DNA of 64,000 bases from Vicinamibacterales bacterium (GCA_041394705.1 JAWKHS010000014.1:62001-126000); one strand, 5' to 3'; shown: positions 18,352 through 28,315, counted from the stretch's first letter. The notes: generated by a model not told the origin, from the sequence alone. Program-made: numbers and translations.

Positions 18352-20483
18352 AGCCCGCCGGCCGCCGCGCCGGACTGCCGGCGGTGGCGCTGGCGATCCT
18401 CGCCGCCGTCGCCGGATGCCGGGGCTCCGCGCCCGCCTCCGCCCCTGCCACGCACGCCCGTCACCTGGTGCTCGTCACGATCGACACGCTGCGCGCCGAT
18501 CGCCTGGGCGCCTACGGCAACACGACGGTGCCCACGCCGAACTTCGATCGCCTCGCCCGCGAAGGCGCGCGGGCGCTCGACGCGACCACGCACGTGCCCA
18601 TCACGCGGCCCGCCCACACGTCGCTCTTCACGGCGCGGTACCCGTGGCAGCACGGCGTGCGCGACAACATCGCCGTGCCGCTGGCCGCCGGCGTGCCCAC
18701 GCTTGCCGAGACGCTCGCCGCGCGCGGTTTCGCGACGGCGGCCTTCGTGTCGAGTTTCGTCCTGTCCGCGCAGTCCGGCCTGAACCGCGGCTTCGCCCAC
18801 TACGACGACCGGTTCGGCGTGGACCCCCGGCAGGTGAACTTCCTCGGCGCGGTGCAGCGCCGGGGCGACGACACGATCGCCCGCCTCGAGGCCTGGCTGG
18901 ACGGCCGATCCGCCGCGGACCAGGCAAAGCCGACGGCGCTGTGGGTGCACCTCTACGACCCGCACGATCCGTACGAGCCGCCAGAACCCTTCGCCACCCA
19001 GTTCGCCGGTCGCGAGTACGACGGCGAGGTCGCCTGGACGGACACGTTGCTGGGACGGCTGCGGTCGAGCCTGGAGGCGCGGCAGCTCTGGAACGATGCG
19101 CTGGTGGTCGTGGTCGCCGATCACGGCGAGGCGCTCGGCGAACACGGCGAGACGGGGCACGGCTTCTTCGCCTACGAGACCACGCTGGCGGTGCCGCTCG
19201 TCCTGCGCGGCCCGGGCGTGGCGCCGGGCACGACCGTCACCGGCCCGTTCCGCCTGATCGACGTCGCGCCGACGGTGCTCGGCCTGCTCGGCCTGCCGCC
19301 GCTGGCCGGCGCCACGGGCGCGGACCGGACCCCCAACTTGGCGCCCGGCGGGCCGCCCATCGTCGAGCCCACCTACGCCGAGTCCCTGACGCCGCTCATC
19401 CACTACCAATGGTCCGACCTCCGCGTCTGGCGAGAGGGCCGCTGGAAGTACATCCTCGCGCCGAGGCCCGAGCTGTACGACCTCGCGGCGGACCCGGGCG
19501 AGCGCCACGACCTCGCGGCCACCGACACGGCCACGGCGCGGCGGCTCCGCGCGGCGCTGGAAGGCCAGCTCCGAGCCGAGCGCGAACACGTGTCGGCCGC
19601 GCCGGCCGAGGCCGCCCTGTCCGCGGAGGCGCTCCAGAAGCTGGGCGCCCTCGGCTACGTGAGCCCGGGCGCGGCGCCGGGCACGACCGCGATCGGCGCC
19701 GATCCGAAGGACAAGATCGCCGAGTTCCAGACGCTCAGCACGCTCATGCGCGAGGGCCTGATGTCGCTGGAGGCGCGGCGCTTCGCCGAGAGCGCCGCTC
19801 GCTTCGCGCGTCTCCGTCAGGCCGGTGCCGACAGCTTCCAGGTGCACTTCTACGAGGGCCGGGCGCTGGCGGGCCTCGGGCAATGGCGCGAGGCCGAGCA
19901 GCGCTTCGACGCCGCCATCGCGCGCATGCCCTCTTTCGCCGAAGCGCATCTCGCGCTCGCCGAGGCGCGGCTGGCCCGCCGCGACGCGCGCGGGGCGCTG
20001 GAGGCGATCCAGCGCGGCGAGGCGTCCGCGCCGCGCGATCCGGCGCTCGTCGATCGTGAAGGCCAGATCTGGCAGGAGCTGGGCGATCCCGCCCGGGCGA
20101 AGGCCGCCTACGAGCGCGTCGTGGCGATGGCGCCGAAGGACGCACTGGTCCGCTGGCGCCTCGGCGAGCTCCACATCGCGCTGCGACAGCCCGCCGAGGC
20201 ACTCGTCCGGTTTCGGGAGGCCACGGAGCTGGATCCGACGGTCGGCGACTTCTGGAACTCCCTCGGCATGGTGCTCGGCGGCGACGGCCGGAACGACGAG
20301 GCCGCGGCGGCCTTCCGCCAGGCCGCGACGCGGGATCCGAAGAACGCGCGGTTCGCCTACAACCTCGGACTGGTCCTGATGCGCGGCGGGCGGCCCGAGG
20401 CGGCGGAGTGGTTCCAGCGGACGCTGGCGATCGATCCCGCCTTCCGGCCGGCGAAGGACCGGCTGGCCGAACTGGGCCGATGA
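18348..20483 (+). CDS. Second sulfatase-like hydrolase/transferase with TPR repeats, lipoprotein
   Basis: A 711-residue paralog of the preceding protein. It has lipobox VAGC (Cys24), LVLVTIDTLRADRLGAYG, VVVVADHGEALGEHGETGHGFF, and GRWKYILAPRPELYDLAADPGE. TPR repeats follow from about residue 460 to the end. The nucleophile position is Thr86 in PITRPAHTSLFTARYP, so again there is no formylglycine site. The Pro of the motif is retained, but His90 replaces the usual Arg. A KLGALGYVSP linker joins the domains. It is translationally coupled to the first copy. The two are divergent enough to have separate roles. Substrate unknown. Confidence 0.85.
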   Translation: MKPAGRRAGLPAVALAILAAVAGCRGSAPASAPATHARHLVLVTIDTLRADRLGAYGNTTVPTPNFDRLAREGARALDATTHVPITRPAHTSLFTARYPWQHGVRDNIAVPLAAGVPTLAETLAARGFATAAFVSSFVLSAQSGLNRGFAHYDDRFGVDPRQVNFLGAVQRRGDDTIARLEAWLDGRSAADQAKPTALWVHLYDPHDPYEPPEPFATQFAGREYDGEVAWTDTLLGRLRSSLEARQLWNDALVVVVADHGEALGEHGETGHGFFAYETTLAVPLVLRGPGVAPGTTVTGPFRLIDVAPTVLGLLGLPPLAGATGADRTPNLAPGGPPIVEPTYAESLTPLIHYQWSDLRVWREGRWKYILAPRPELYDLAADPGERHDLAATDTATARRLRAALEGQLRAEREHVSAAPAEAALSAEALQKLGALGYVSPGAAPGTTAIGADPKDKIAEFQTLSTLMREGLMSLEARRFAESAARFARLRQAGADSFQVHFYEGRALAGLGQWREAEQRFDAAIARMPSFAEAHLALAEARLARRDARGALEAIQRGEASAPRDPALVDREGQIWQELGDPARAKAAYERVVAMAPKDALVRWRLGELHIALRQPAEALVRFREATELDPTVGDFWNSLGMVLGGDGRNDEAAAAFRQAATRDPKNARFAYNLGLVLMRGGRPEAAEWFQRTLAIDPAFRPAKDRLAELGR

Positions 20484-20547
20484 CCCGGACGTCGAGACGG
20501 CCCGCCCGCCGCAGAAGCCCCGGGCCGCCCGCCGGCGCGCAGGTCCG

Positions 20548-22509
20548 ATGAGCGCCGCCTCCACCCACGACGGCATCCCGCGCTCCGCCGCCAGCGCCGT
20601 GGCCCTGGCCGCGGTCCTGGTCCTGGCCGTCGTCGCCACCTTCGGCGCCGTGCGCGGACACGGGTTCCTCAACTGGGACGACGGAGACGTCATGGCCGCC
20701 GCGGCGGCCCATGGCGGCGGCAGCGTGGCCGCCTGGGCCTTCACGACGACCGAGATCGGCCACTACCAGCCCCTCTCCTGGCTGCTCTTCTCGGCGCTGG
20801 CTGGCGGACCGACCGCCGCGGCGCGCGTGCACACGGCGAGCCTGGCGCTGCACGCGGTGAACGTCGTGCTGCTGCTGTGGCTCACGGCCACGTGGCTCGA
20901 CCGCGGCGACGACGGCGACCAGCGGTGGCTGCTGGCCGCAGCGACGACGGCGCTCTTCGCGGTCCATCCCCTGCGGGCGGAGCCGGTCGCCTGGGCGAGC
21001 GCGCTGCCGTACCTGCTGTCGTATGCGCCGCTCCTCCTCGCCGCCGGCTGTTGGGTCACGTGGGTCCGGCACGGGGGCTCGAGCGCGCTGGCCGGCGCGG
21101 TCGGCCTCTACGCCCTCTCGCAGCTCGCGCGCGTGACGGCGCCGCTCCTGCCCGCCGTGCTGATTCTCCTGGCGCTGGTGGACCCACTCGCCCGGAAGCG
21201 GTCGATGACGACGCTGGCGGTCGCGGTCCTGCCCTTCGCGCTCGTCGCGGCGCCGCTCGTCTGGCTGGAAGCCGGCGCCCGCCAGGTCGAGTCGCTGGCG
21301 GACTTCGGCCTCGGCCCGCGGGTGAGCTGGGCCCTCGTCCACCCGGCCGAGTACGTCTGGCGCACGCTCAGGCCGGTGGACCTGACGCCGCTCGACCCGC
21401 TTCCCCGAGTCCCACTGCCCGACTGGGGCGTGACGGGCGTCGTGGCGCTCGTCTCGGCCGGCGCGGTGCTCCTGACCGCGCAACTGGCCTCCTGGCGGGT
21501 GGCGGCCGCCGTCTGGGGCAGCTATCTCCTGCTCCTCGCGCCGGTGGTCGGCCTCCTGCCGTCAGGTCTCCAGGCCACGGCCGACCGCTACATGTACGGG
21601 CCCGGGATGGTCCTCTCGATCGCCCTCGCCGCGGCGCTGGCCGCCGCACCAGGCGGGGTGCGCCGGGCCGCGTTCGTCGCCGCGGGCGGCGCCGCGGTGG
21701 TGCTGGCCCAGGGCGCCCGCACGCAGGCGGCGTACTGGCACGACTCGGTCAGCGTGTGGTCGCGGGCCGTCGCGCTCGATCGGGACAACGACGTCGCGCT
21801 GTACAACCTGGCGCTGGCCGAGATCGAGACCGGACGGCCGGACCGCGCCATCGGCACGCTGCAGCGTCTCGTGGCATTGGTGCCCGACCACGACCTGGGA
21901 CGGCGGCGCCTGGCCGCGCTCGTCGCCGATCGCGAGCAGGCCGAGGGCGAACGTGCGGCCGCCGCCGGGGATCTGGTCGCGGCCGTCGGCGCGTGGGACC
22001 GCGCGCTCGCGGCCGATCCGGCACGTGCCACCGCGCGCGTGAACCGCGGCATGGCCCTCGTGCAGCTCGGCCGGACCGCCGCGGCGGTCTCCGATCTCGA
22101 GTCGGCGGTCGCCGCCGGCAACGACGACCTCGCCGTGGCGAACGCCCTGGCCTTCGCGTGGGCCGCCACCGGCCGCGGAGACGACGCGATTGCCCTGCTG
22201 CGGGAGTCCCTGGCGCGTCACGCCGACGATCCCACCACGTCCGCCAACCTCGCGCGGCTGCTCGTCACCGTCGACCCGCCGGCGCTGCGCGACGCGGACG
22301 AGGCGCTCCGCCTCGCGAGCGGCCTCAACGACCGCACGGGCGGCGAAGATCCGCGGGTCCTCGACACGCTGGCCCTGGCGCTCGCCGCGACGGGGCGGGC
22401 CGCGGACGCACGCGCGGCCATGGACGCCGCGATCGCCCAGGCCCGTGCCCGCGGCGACCGCGCGCTCGCCGGCGAGCTCGAACGCCGGCGGCGGGCGCTG
22501 GGCCGCTGA
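20548..22509 (+). CDS. TMTC-like GT-C family membrane protein with C-terminal TPR repeats
   Basis: A 653-residue protein with about ten membrane helices over residues 15-400, then TPR repeats. The first periplasmic loop carries GHGFLNWDDGD (Asp44-Asp45), the acidic pair that binds metal and lipid-linked donor in GT-C glycosyltransferases. The segment LQATADRYMYGPGM matches the ADRYMY motif near the end of the membrane part of TMTC O-mannosyltransferase-like proteins. It would transfer a sugar from a polyprenyl-phosphate donor to an exported protein or glycan. It starts 64 bases after the second sulfatase-like gene, with a modest AGG before the ATG, and is the last gene of the plus-strand block. 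Confidence 0.75.
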   Translation: MSAASTHDGIPRSAASAVALAAVLVLAVVATFGAVRGHGFLNWDDGDVMAAAAAHGGGSVAAWAFTTTEIGHYQPLSWLLFSALAGGPTAAARVHTASLALHAVNVVLLLWLTATWLDRGDDGDQRWLLAAATTALFAVHPLRAEPVAWASALPYLLSYAPLLLAAGCWVTWVRHGGSSALAGAVGLYALSQLARVTAPLLPAVLILLALVDPLARKRSMTTLAVAVLPFALVAAPLVWLEAGARQVESLADFGLGPRVSWALVHPAEYVWRTLRPVDLTPLDPLPRVPLPDWGVTGVVALVSAGAVLLTAQLASWRVAAAVWGSYLLLLAPVVGLLPSGLQATADRYMYGPGMVLSIALAAALAAAPGGVRRAAFVAAGGAAVVLAQGARTQAAYWHDSVSVWSRAVALDRDNDVALYNLALAEIETGRPDRAIGTLQRLVALVPDHDLGRRRLAALVADREQAEGERAAAAGDLVAAVGAWDRALAADPARATARVNRGMALVQLGRTAAAVSDLESAVAAGNDDLAVANALAFAWAATGRGDDAIALLRESLARHADDPTTSANLARLLVTVDPPALRDADEALRLASGLNDRTGGEDPRVLDTLALALAATGRAADARAAMDAAIAQARARGDRALAGELERRRRALGR

Positions 22510-22546
22510 GCGGCCGCGGACGGCGGCGCGCGCGCGACGAGCGGTC

Positions 22547-22564
22547 CCGGGCGGAGCCGCCCGG
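22547..22564. terminator. Hairpin between convergent genes
   Basis: CCGGGCGG and CCGCCCGG form an 8-base inverted repeat with a 2-base centre, between the TMTC-like gene and the first TonB receptor gene. There is no T tract, so terminator function is tentative. Confidence 0.35.
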
Positions 22565-22587
22565 CCGCAGGCAGGCCGCCGCTCCCG

Positions 22588-25314
22588 TCAGAAGCGGAAC
22601 TTCGCCCCGAGCATCAGCCGGCGCGGAATCACGAACACCGACGGCACGCCGAAGTTGGCGCTGGTGGAGCGGCGGTCGAGCACGCTGACGGCCGTGTCGT
22701 TGTTCGTGACGTTCAGCAGGTCGCCGAACACCGCGCCCTCGACCTGCCCGAACGTGAGCGCCTTCTCGAGCCGCAGATCGAGCTGGTTCAACGGATCCAC
22801 CCGCCGGTCGCCGTTGAAGGGCTCGTAGAGGACGCGCGTCGCGCCGGGCACGAGGCCGGAGAAGCGCACTTCACGGCCCCATGGACGGCCCGACTGGAAG
22901 CCGTAGTTGGCGGCCAGCGTCAGGCCCCAGCCCGCCTCGTAGACGAGCTGCGCCTTGAGCAGCACGGGACGATCGCCGATGAGCAGCCCGTCTGCGTTGA
23001 CGTAGTCGTTCGGGTTCTGGCCGAAGTTGCTGGTCGCCGCGCTGTTGGGCGACGTGGTGGGAGAGCTGCGTGCGTTGCTCGTGGCCTGGATCCCCTCGGA
23101 CTTCGACACGGTGATCCCGAACGTGCCCTGCCAGCGGTTCGACATCCGCTTGTTGATCTGCAGATTGAACCCCTTGTACGTGTTCGAGATGTCGCCCGGG
23201 TTCGTCAGCTGGAAGATCCGGCTCGCCGCCCCGCTCGTGAGCTGCTGGAGGTCGAACGTCTTCCCCTCGGCCGTCCGCTGGACCCGGGCGTAGGTGCCAC
23301 CGATGTCGCGCCACCCGGACTGGTTGTCGCTCTTCTTGTAGACGCCGCTGGCACTCACGCCGATGCGATCCGTGAGCTGGTGTTCGACGGTGACGATGAA
23401 CTGATCCGTGTACGGATTCTCGAAGCCGGGATCGATGCGGAGATTCGAGTTGTCGCTGACGAGGCTCGTCCCCAGGGGATTGCCGGCCGCGTCGTACACG
23501 CCGTCGAAGATGAACCGCGGGGCGATCGAGGGCGTGGCGTTGTCGAACTCGCCCGTCACGATGCCGCGGTAGTAGCGTCCGACGCTGGCCTTGACGAGCG
23601 TCGTGCCTGCGTCGTTCAGCTTGATGGTCGCGCCGAGCCGCGGCGACACCGCCGTCCAGTCGAACAGCTTGTCCACCGCCTCGGACCGGCCGATCTTGTT
23701 CTCGTTGCGGTCGAGCAGGTCGAAGGCGTTGAAGTACCCCTTGCTGTAGTCGTAGCGGACACCCAGGTTGAGGGTCAGGCGGCCGACGCGGACCGTGTCG
23801 TCCGCATAGACGCCGACGGCGCGCATGCGGCCGCCCTTCCAGAAGGGGTCCTGCGTGTATCCGTATTGCGGCTCCGCGCCGTAGGTGTAGATGTAGTCGT
23901 TGTAGCCGTTGAGTGACTCACCGCCACCGCTGTTGTACTGCACGCCCACCTTGAAGTCGTGCTCGGCGCCCAGGAAGTCGTCCGCGTACTTCGTGAGCTT
24001 GCCCGCGAACGCGGTCTTGAACGACTTTCCGTCGTACCAGTAGTAGATGCCGCCGGTGATGTTCCCGGTGTCGAGGTCGCTGAAGCGCCGCGCGATCTTG
24101 GGCCCGCCGTTCAGCGGATCGGTCTGCGCCGTGCCGTAGAACCCGGAGTAGCGGGCCTCGAAGACGGTGGTCGGGCTGACGACGGCCGTATAGAGCACGC
24201 CGGGCGAGGGGTTGTGTCCGTGGTTCAGGCTCAGCGTGCTCGGCGCCGTGGTGGCCGATGCCCGGGCGGGAATCTCGTAGAAGTCGTCGTGGGTCTGCAC
24301 CTGGATGCGGTGGTTCTGGTTGAGGCTGAGGTTCAGCTTCCAGAAGTACCGCTTGGCGTTCGACTTGGCCGGGAACTCGGCCGGAGTGCCCGGCTGCGAT
24401 TCCCAGTCCTGCTGGTACTGCCACGACCCGAAGAACCACAGGCGGTCCTTGATCACGGGACCGCCGAGCTGCGTCGTCGAATCGACGAAGCGCGCGCGGT
24501 TGTACGGCTGATCGTCGTCCTGTTCCGCAGTCGTGTTCCGCCCGGTGAGGCTCTGGTTCTGGTAGTAGATGTTCGAGTCGCCGTGGAAGGTGTTCGCGCC
24601 CTGGCGCGTGACGATGTTGAACACGGCGCCCGCGACGTTGCCGTACTCGGCGTTGGCGCCGAGCGAGAGCACCTGCACTTCCTCGATGGCGTCGGTGTTG
24701 GGCCACGGCCAGGCGGCCCCGCTCAGCGGCGCCGTGAAGTCGGTGCCGTCCAGCAGGTACAGGTTCTCGTTCGTCGCCGATCCGAAGGCCTGGGACCGCG
24801 ACCCCGACGTGTTGCCCTGCGAGACGCCCGGTGAGGCGTTGATGAGATCGAAGAAGGTGAAGCGACGGACGGGCGCGTTCGCGACCCACTCGCGGGTGTA
24901 ATTGGTGGCGATCTCGGTCGTCGCCGAATCGACGACCGGCGCCTCGGCGACGACCGTGATCGTCTCCTGCTGGGTGCTGACGGCCATCTGCACGTCGACC
25001 TGCGCCGTCGCGCCAAGAGCCACCTGGATGCCCGTCTGCGTCTTGGTCGAGAATCCCGCCAGCTCCGTCGACACCTCGTAGATCCCGGGAGCGAGATTGG
25101 GGAACCGGTAGACGCCCGACTCGTTCGAGACCGTCGTGGGAGCGCCCTGCACGGCGGGGCCCCGGAGGGTCACGGTCACGCCCGGGAGCACCGCGCCCGA
25201 TTCGTCGGTGATCACGCCGCGGACGTCGCCCGTGGTGCGCTGCGCCGCCGCCTCCCACGTCACCGCGAGCACCGCGGACAGAGCCAGAACGCCGACGACA
25301 CGCCAACCTGCCAT
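22588..25314 (-). CDS. TonB-dependent receptor with carboxypeptidase regulatory-like domain (Oar-like), copy 1
   Basis: A 908-residue outer-membrane protein. It has a signal peptide, then a carboxypeptidase-regulatory-like beta-sandwich at about residues 25-110 (VRGVITDESGAVLPGVTVTLRG). The plug follows at about 130-240 with NENLYLLDGTDF and IEEVQVLSLGANAEYG, then a large beta-barrel ending in AKFRF, a C-terminal Phe as expected for BAM-assembled proteins. Such receptors import large ligands such as glycans or peptides using TonB energy. The ATG at 25314 is preceded by GGAGGT at 5 bases. It has its own promoter. It is clearly paralogous to the next receptor along nearly its full length. Confidence 0.9.
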   Translation of the reverse strand: MAGWRVVGVLALSAVLAVTWEAAAQRTTGDVRGVITDESGAVLPGVTVTLRGPAVQGAPTTVSNESGVYRFPNLAPGIYEVSTELAGFSTKTQTGIQVALGATAQVDVQMAVSTQQETITVVAEAPVVDSATTEIATNYTREWVANAPVRRFTFFDLINASPGVSQGNTSGSRSQAFGSATNENLYLLDGTDFTAPLSGAAWPWPNTDAIEEVQVLSLGANAEYGNVAGAVFNIVTRQGANTFHGDSNIYYQNQSLTGRNTTAEQDDDQPYNRARFVDSTTQLGGPVIKDRLWFFGSWQYQQDWESQPGTPAEFPAKSNAKRYFWKLNLSLNQNHRIQVQTHDDFYEIPARASATTAPSTLSLNHGHNPSPGVLYTAVVSPTTVFEARYSGFYGTAQTDPLNGGPKIARRFSDLDTGNITGGIYYWYDGKSFKTAFAGKLTKYADDFLGAEHDFKVGVQYNSGGGESLNGYNDYIYTYGAEPQYGYTQDPFWKGGRMRAVGVYADDTVRVGRLTLNLGVRYDYSKGYFNAFDLLDRNENKIGRSEAVDKLFDWTAVSPRLGATIKLNDAGTTLVKASVGRYYRGIVTGEFDNATPSIAPRFIFDGVYDAAGNPLGTSLVSDNSNLRIDPGFENPYTDQFIVTVEHQLTDRIGVSASGVYKKSDNQSGWRDIGGTYARVQRTAEGKTFDLQQLTSGAASRIFQLTNPGDISNTYKGFNLQINKRMSNRWQGTFGITVSKSEGIQATSNARSSPTTSPNSAATSNFGQNPNDYVNADGLLIGDRPVLLKAQLVYEAGWGLTLAANYGFQSGRPWGREVRFSGLVPGATRVLYEPFNGDRRVDPLNQLDLRLEKALTFGQVEGAVFGDLLNVTNNDTAVSVLDRRSTSANFGVPSVFVIPRRLMLGAKFRF

Positions 25315-25372
25315 GAGACCTCCGATCGGAACGAAACGAACCGGAAACGAAGAGCCGGACGGGTCGCCGCGG

Positions 25373-25401
25373 ATTGTCTGGAGTTCGGCTGGGGATGTCA
25401 A
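25373..25401 (-). promoter_or_regulatory. Sigma-70-type promoter of TonB receptor copy 1
   Basis: TTGACA (25401-25396) and GACAAT (25378-25373) with a 17-base spacer. The -10 lies about 58 bases before the ATG, so this gene has a leader with GGAGGT, unlike the leaderless genes in this window. Confidence 0.65.
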
Positions 25402-25511
25402 GGCTGAATCGTGCGGTGAACACGGGGGGCCCGCGTCCCCGCCCGTGGTGACCGAACGCCTGTATCGGTACGCCGCGACCCGAACGGCCTCGCGCCGCGC
25501 CGTACGTGCGA

Positions 25512-25541
25512 ACGGGGTGGCGCCGTCAGACGCCACCCCGT
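25512..25541 (-). terminator. Perfect 11-base hairpin after TonB receptor copy 2
   Basis: ACGGGGTGGCG and CGCCACCCCGT pair perfectly around an 8-base loop, 45 bases after the stop of copy 2. No T tract follows, but it probably separates the two receptor transcripts. Confidence 0.55.
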
Positions 25542-25585
25542 CGAGATGTGGACGGCGGTGTGACCCGCCGCCTGCAGGTGCCGGG

Positions 25586-28315
25586 CTAGAAGCGGAACTT
25601 GCCGCCCAGCATCAGGCGCCGCGGGAGGATGAACCGCGAGGGCACGCCGTAGTTGGTGTTGCCCAGGCGGCGGTCCAGGACGCTTTCGTTCGCATCGCTG
25701 TTCAGGAGGTTGAGGAAGTCCCCGAACACGGCCAGCTCGGAGGTGCCGCCGAGCGAGAACGACTTCTCGAGCCGGGCGTCGAGCGTGGTCCACTGCTTGG
25801 TGCGCTCGCTGCCGTCCACGCGGTTGGCGAGGATGCGGGTCGTGCCGAGATTCGTGACCGAGCCGGTCGCGCGGACCTCGGTGTAAATCGGGCGCCCGCT
25901 CTGCGCCTGCAGGTTCATCGACGCCGTGATGCCGAACGGGGCCTGGTAGACGAACTGCGTCTTCAGCACCACCGGCCGGTCGCCGATCAGGCGCCCGTCG
26001 CTGTTGATGTAGTCGTTCGGGTTCTGGCCGAAGGTGCCGGCCGTGCTCGTCTGCGAGGTGAGCGGCGTGGAGCGGGCCGAGCTCGATCCCTGGCGCCCGG
26101 TGCTCTTCGACAGCGTCAGGCCGAAGTTGGCCTGCCAGCGGTTGGACATCCGCTTCTTGAGCTCGAACGCGACGCCGTTGTAGTCCGAGAACATCCGGTC
26201 GTCGTTCTCGAGCTGGAACAGGCGGCTGCCGCCGGTCAGGGCGTAGACCTGCGACACGTTCGCGCCGGCCGGCGCCGCGAACGGCACCAGGGTGTACTGG
26301 CCGCCGATGTCGTTGAACGCCGTCTGGCGCCGGCTCCGTTTGCCGACGTAGTTGATCGAGAAGCCGAGATCGCCGCCGAGCTGCTGCTCGAGGGCCACGA
26401 TGAACTGGTGGGTGTACGGGTTCTTGAGGTCGGGGTCGACCCGGAGGTTGGAGTTGTCCGACACGACCTCGGATTCAGCCGGGCTGAGATCCGGGTTGTA
26501 CGCGGTCACGAGGTAGCGGGGCGACACGGTCGGCGTGGTCGCATCGAACTCGCCGGTGACGATGCCGCGGTAGTAGCGGCCGTAGTGGGCCTTCAGCAGC
26601 GTGGAGCCGCTCTCGTTGAGCTTCACGTTGACGCCCAGGCGCGGCGAGAGGGCCGTCCACCCGAACACCTTGTCCACGGCCGCGGTCTTCGTGCCGGTGG
26701 GATCGCCGTTCCGGTCGAGCACGTCCAGCGACCGGAAATACGCCTTGCTGTTGTCGAAGCGCAGGCCGAGGTTGAACGTGGCGCGGCCCACCTTGTACGT
26801 GTCGTCGGCGAAGATGCCAACGCCCTTCATCCGGCCGCCCTGGATGTAGGGCAGCTGGGTGTAGCCGTAGTACGGCTCACCGCCGTAGGTGTAGATGTAG
26901 TCGTTGTAGCCGTAGGTGTACTCGCCGAAGCCGCTGTTGAACTGCACGCCCACGCTGAAGTCGTGGCTGCCGTTCAGGAAGTCGTCGGCGTACTTCGTCA
27001 GCTTGCCCGAGAACGCCGTCTTCTGGCTCTTGCCGTCGTACCAGCCGTAGATGCCGCCGGTGATCGCGCCGGTGTCGAGGTCGAAGAAGCGCGGCGCCAC
27101 GCGCGGGCCGCCGTTCAGCGGATCGCCGTGGTCGACGCCGTAGAAGCCCGAGTAGCGGGCCTCGAACACCGTGGTCGGCGTGATGACCGACGACCAGAGG
27201 AAGCCGGGCGACGGGTTGTGGCCGGACTCGACGCTGATGGTGCTGGGCGCCGTCAGTGCCGACGCCCGGGCCGGAATCCGGTAGAAGTCGTCGTGCATCT
27301 GGAACTGCAGGCGGTTGTTCTGGTTGATCTGGTAGTTCAGCTTGTAGAAGTAGCGCTTGGCCGTCGACACGGCCGGGAACGCCGGATCGGTGCCCGGCTG
27401 GGAGTCCGCGTCCTTCTGGTACTGGAAGGAGCCGAAGAACCAGAACTTGTCCTTCATCAGCGGACCGCCGAGCTGCACGGTCATGTCCCGGAACTGGTCC
27501 CGGTGGTACGGCAGCCCGTCGTCCTGACTGTCGGTGGTGTTGCGGCCCGTCAGGCTGTCGTTCATGTAGTAGAAGTTGCCGTCGCCCTTGAAGGTGTTCG
27601 TGCCCTGCCGGGTGACGACGTTGAACACGGCGCCCGCGAGGTTGCCGTAGTCGGCGGGCGCGCCGAGCGAGAGCACCTGCACCTCTTCGATGGCGTCGGT
27701 GTTCGGCCACGGCCACGCGGCGCCGGTGAGCGGCGCCGTGAAGTCCGTGCCGTCCAGCAGGTACATGTTCTCGTTGGTGGCCGACCCGAACGACTGCGAG
27801 CGCGAGCTCGTCGAGGTCGAGGGGCTGACGCCCGGGGCCGCGTTGATGAGATCGAAGAACGTGAAGCGGCGGACCGGCGCGTTCTCCACCCACTCACGCG
27901 AGTAGTTCGTGGACACCTGCGAACTGGTCGAGTCCACGACCGGCGCCTCGGCAGTGACGGTGATGGTCTCCTGCTGGGTGCTGAGCTGCATCTGCACGGG
28001 CACGTCGGCAGTGCCGCCGAGCGCGACCGGGATGCCGGTCTGTGTGCTCGTCGCGAACCCGGCGAGCTCCACGGTGATGGCGTACGTGCCGGGCGGCAGG
28101 TTCGGGAACCGGTAGACGCCCTGTTCGTTCGTGACCGTCGAGGGCGTGCCGGCGACGTTCGGGCCCCGCAGCGTGACCGTGACTCCCGGGAGCACGGCTC
28201 CCGATTCGTCCGTCACCGTCCCACGCAGGTTGCCGGTCGTCTGTTGCGCCCATCCAGCGAGCGGCGCGGCCACGAGGGCCGCGATCGCCAACGTCCATAC
28301 CAAGCGCGATCGCAT
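25586..28315 (-). CDS. TonB-dependent receptor with carboxypeptidase regulatory-like domain (Oar-like), copy 2
   Basis: A 909-residue paralog of copy 1. It has a signal peptide (LAIAALVAAPLAGWAQ), LRGTVTDESGAVLPGVTVTLRG, the plug elements NENMYLLDGTDF and IEEVQVLSLGAPADYG, and a barrel ending GGKFRF. Both copies share blocks such as YRFPNL, NAPVRRFTFFDLIN, AAWPWPNTDAIEEVQ, GFYG and RYYRGIVTGEFD, and differ mainly in barrel loops. This suggests a tandem duplication with ligand divergence. The ATG at 28315 is preceded by GGAGGT at 5 bases, as in copy 1. A separate promoter and an upstream palindrome suggest independent control. Confidence 0.9.
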   Translation of the reverse strand: MRSRLVWTLAIAALVAAPLAGWAQQTTGNLRGTVTDESGAVLPGVTVTLRGPNVAGTPSTVTNEQGVYRFPNLPPGTYAITVELAGFATSTQTGIPVALGGTADVPVQMQLSTQQETITVTAEAPVVDSTSSQVSTNYSREWVENAPVRRFTFFDLINAAPGVSPSTSTSSRSQSFGSATNENMYLLDGTDFTAPLTGAAWPWPNTDAIEEVQVLSLGAPADYGNLAGAVFNVVTRQGTNTFKGDGNFYYMNDSLTGRNTTDSQDDGLPYHRDQFRDMTVQLGGPLMKDKFWFFGSFQYQKDADSQPGTDPAFPAVSTAKRYFYKLNYQINQNNRLQFQMHDDFYRIPARASALTAPSTISVESGHNPSPGFLWSSVITPTTVFEARYSGFYGVDHGDPLNGGPRVAPRFFDLDTGAITGGIYGWYDGKSQKTAFSGKLTKYADDFLNGSHDFSVGVQFNSGFGEYTYGYNDYIYTYGGEPYYGYTQLPYIQGGRMKGVGIFADDTYKVGRATFNLGLRFDNSKAYFRSLDVLDRNGDPTGTKTAAVDKVFGWTALSPRLGVNVKLNESGSTLLKAHYGRYYRGIVTGEFDATTPTVSPRYLVTAYNPDLSPAESEVVSDNSNLRVDPDLKNPYTHQFIVALEQQLGGDLGFSINYVGKRSRRQTAFNDIGGQYTLVPFAAPAGANVSQVYALTGGSRLFQLENDDRMFSDYNGVAFELKKRMSNRWQANFGLTLSKSTGRQGSSSARSTPLTSQTSTAGTFGQNPNDYINSDGRLIGDRPVVLKTQFVYQAPFGITASMNLQAQSGRPIYTEVRATGSVTNLGTTRILANRVDGSERTKQWTTLDARLEKSFSLGGTSELAVFGDFLNLLNSDANESVLDRRLGNTNYGVPSRFILPRRLMLGGKFRF

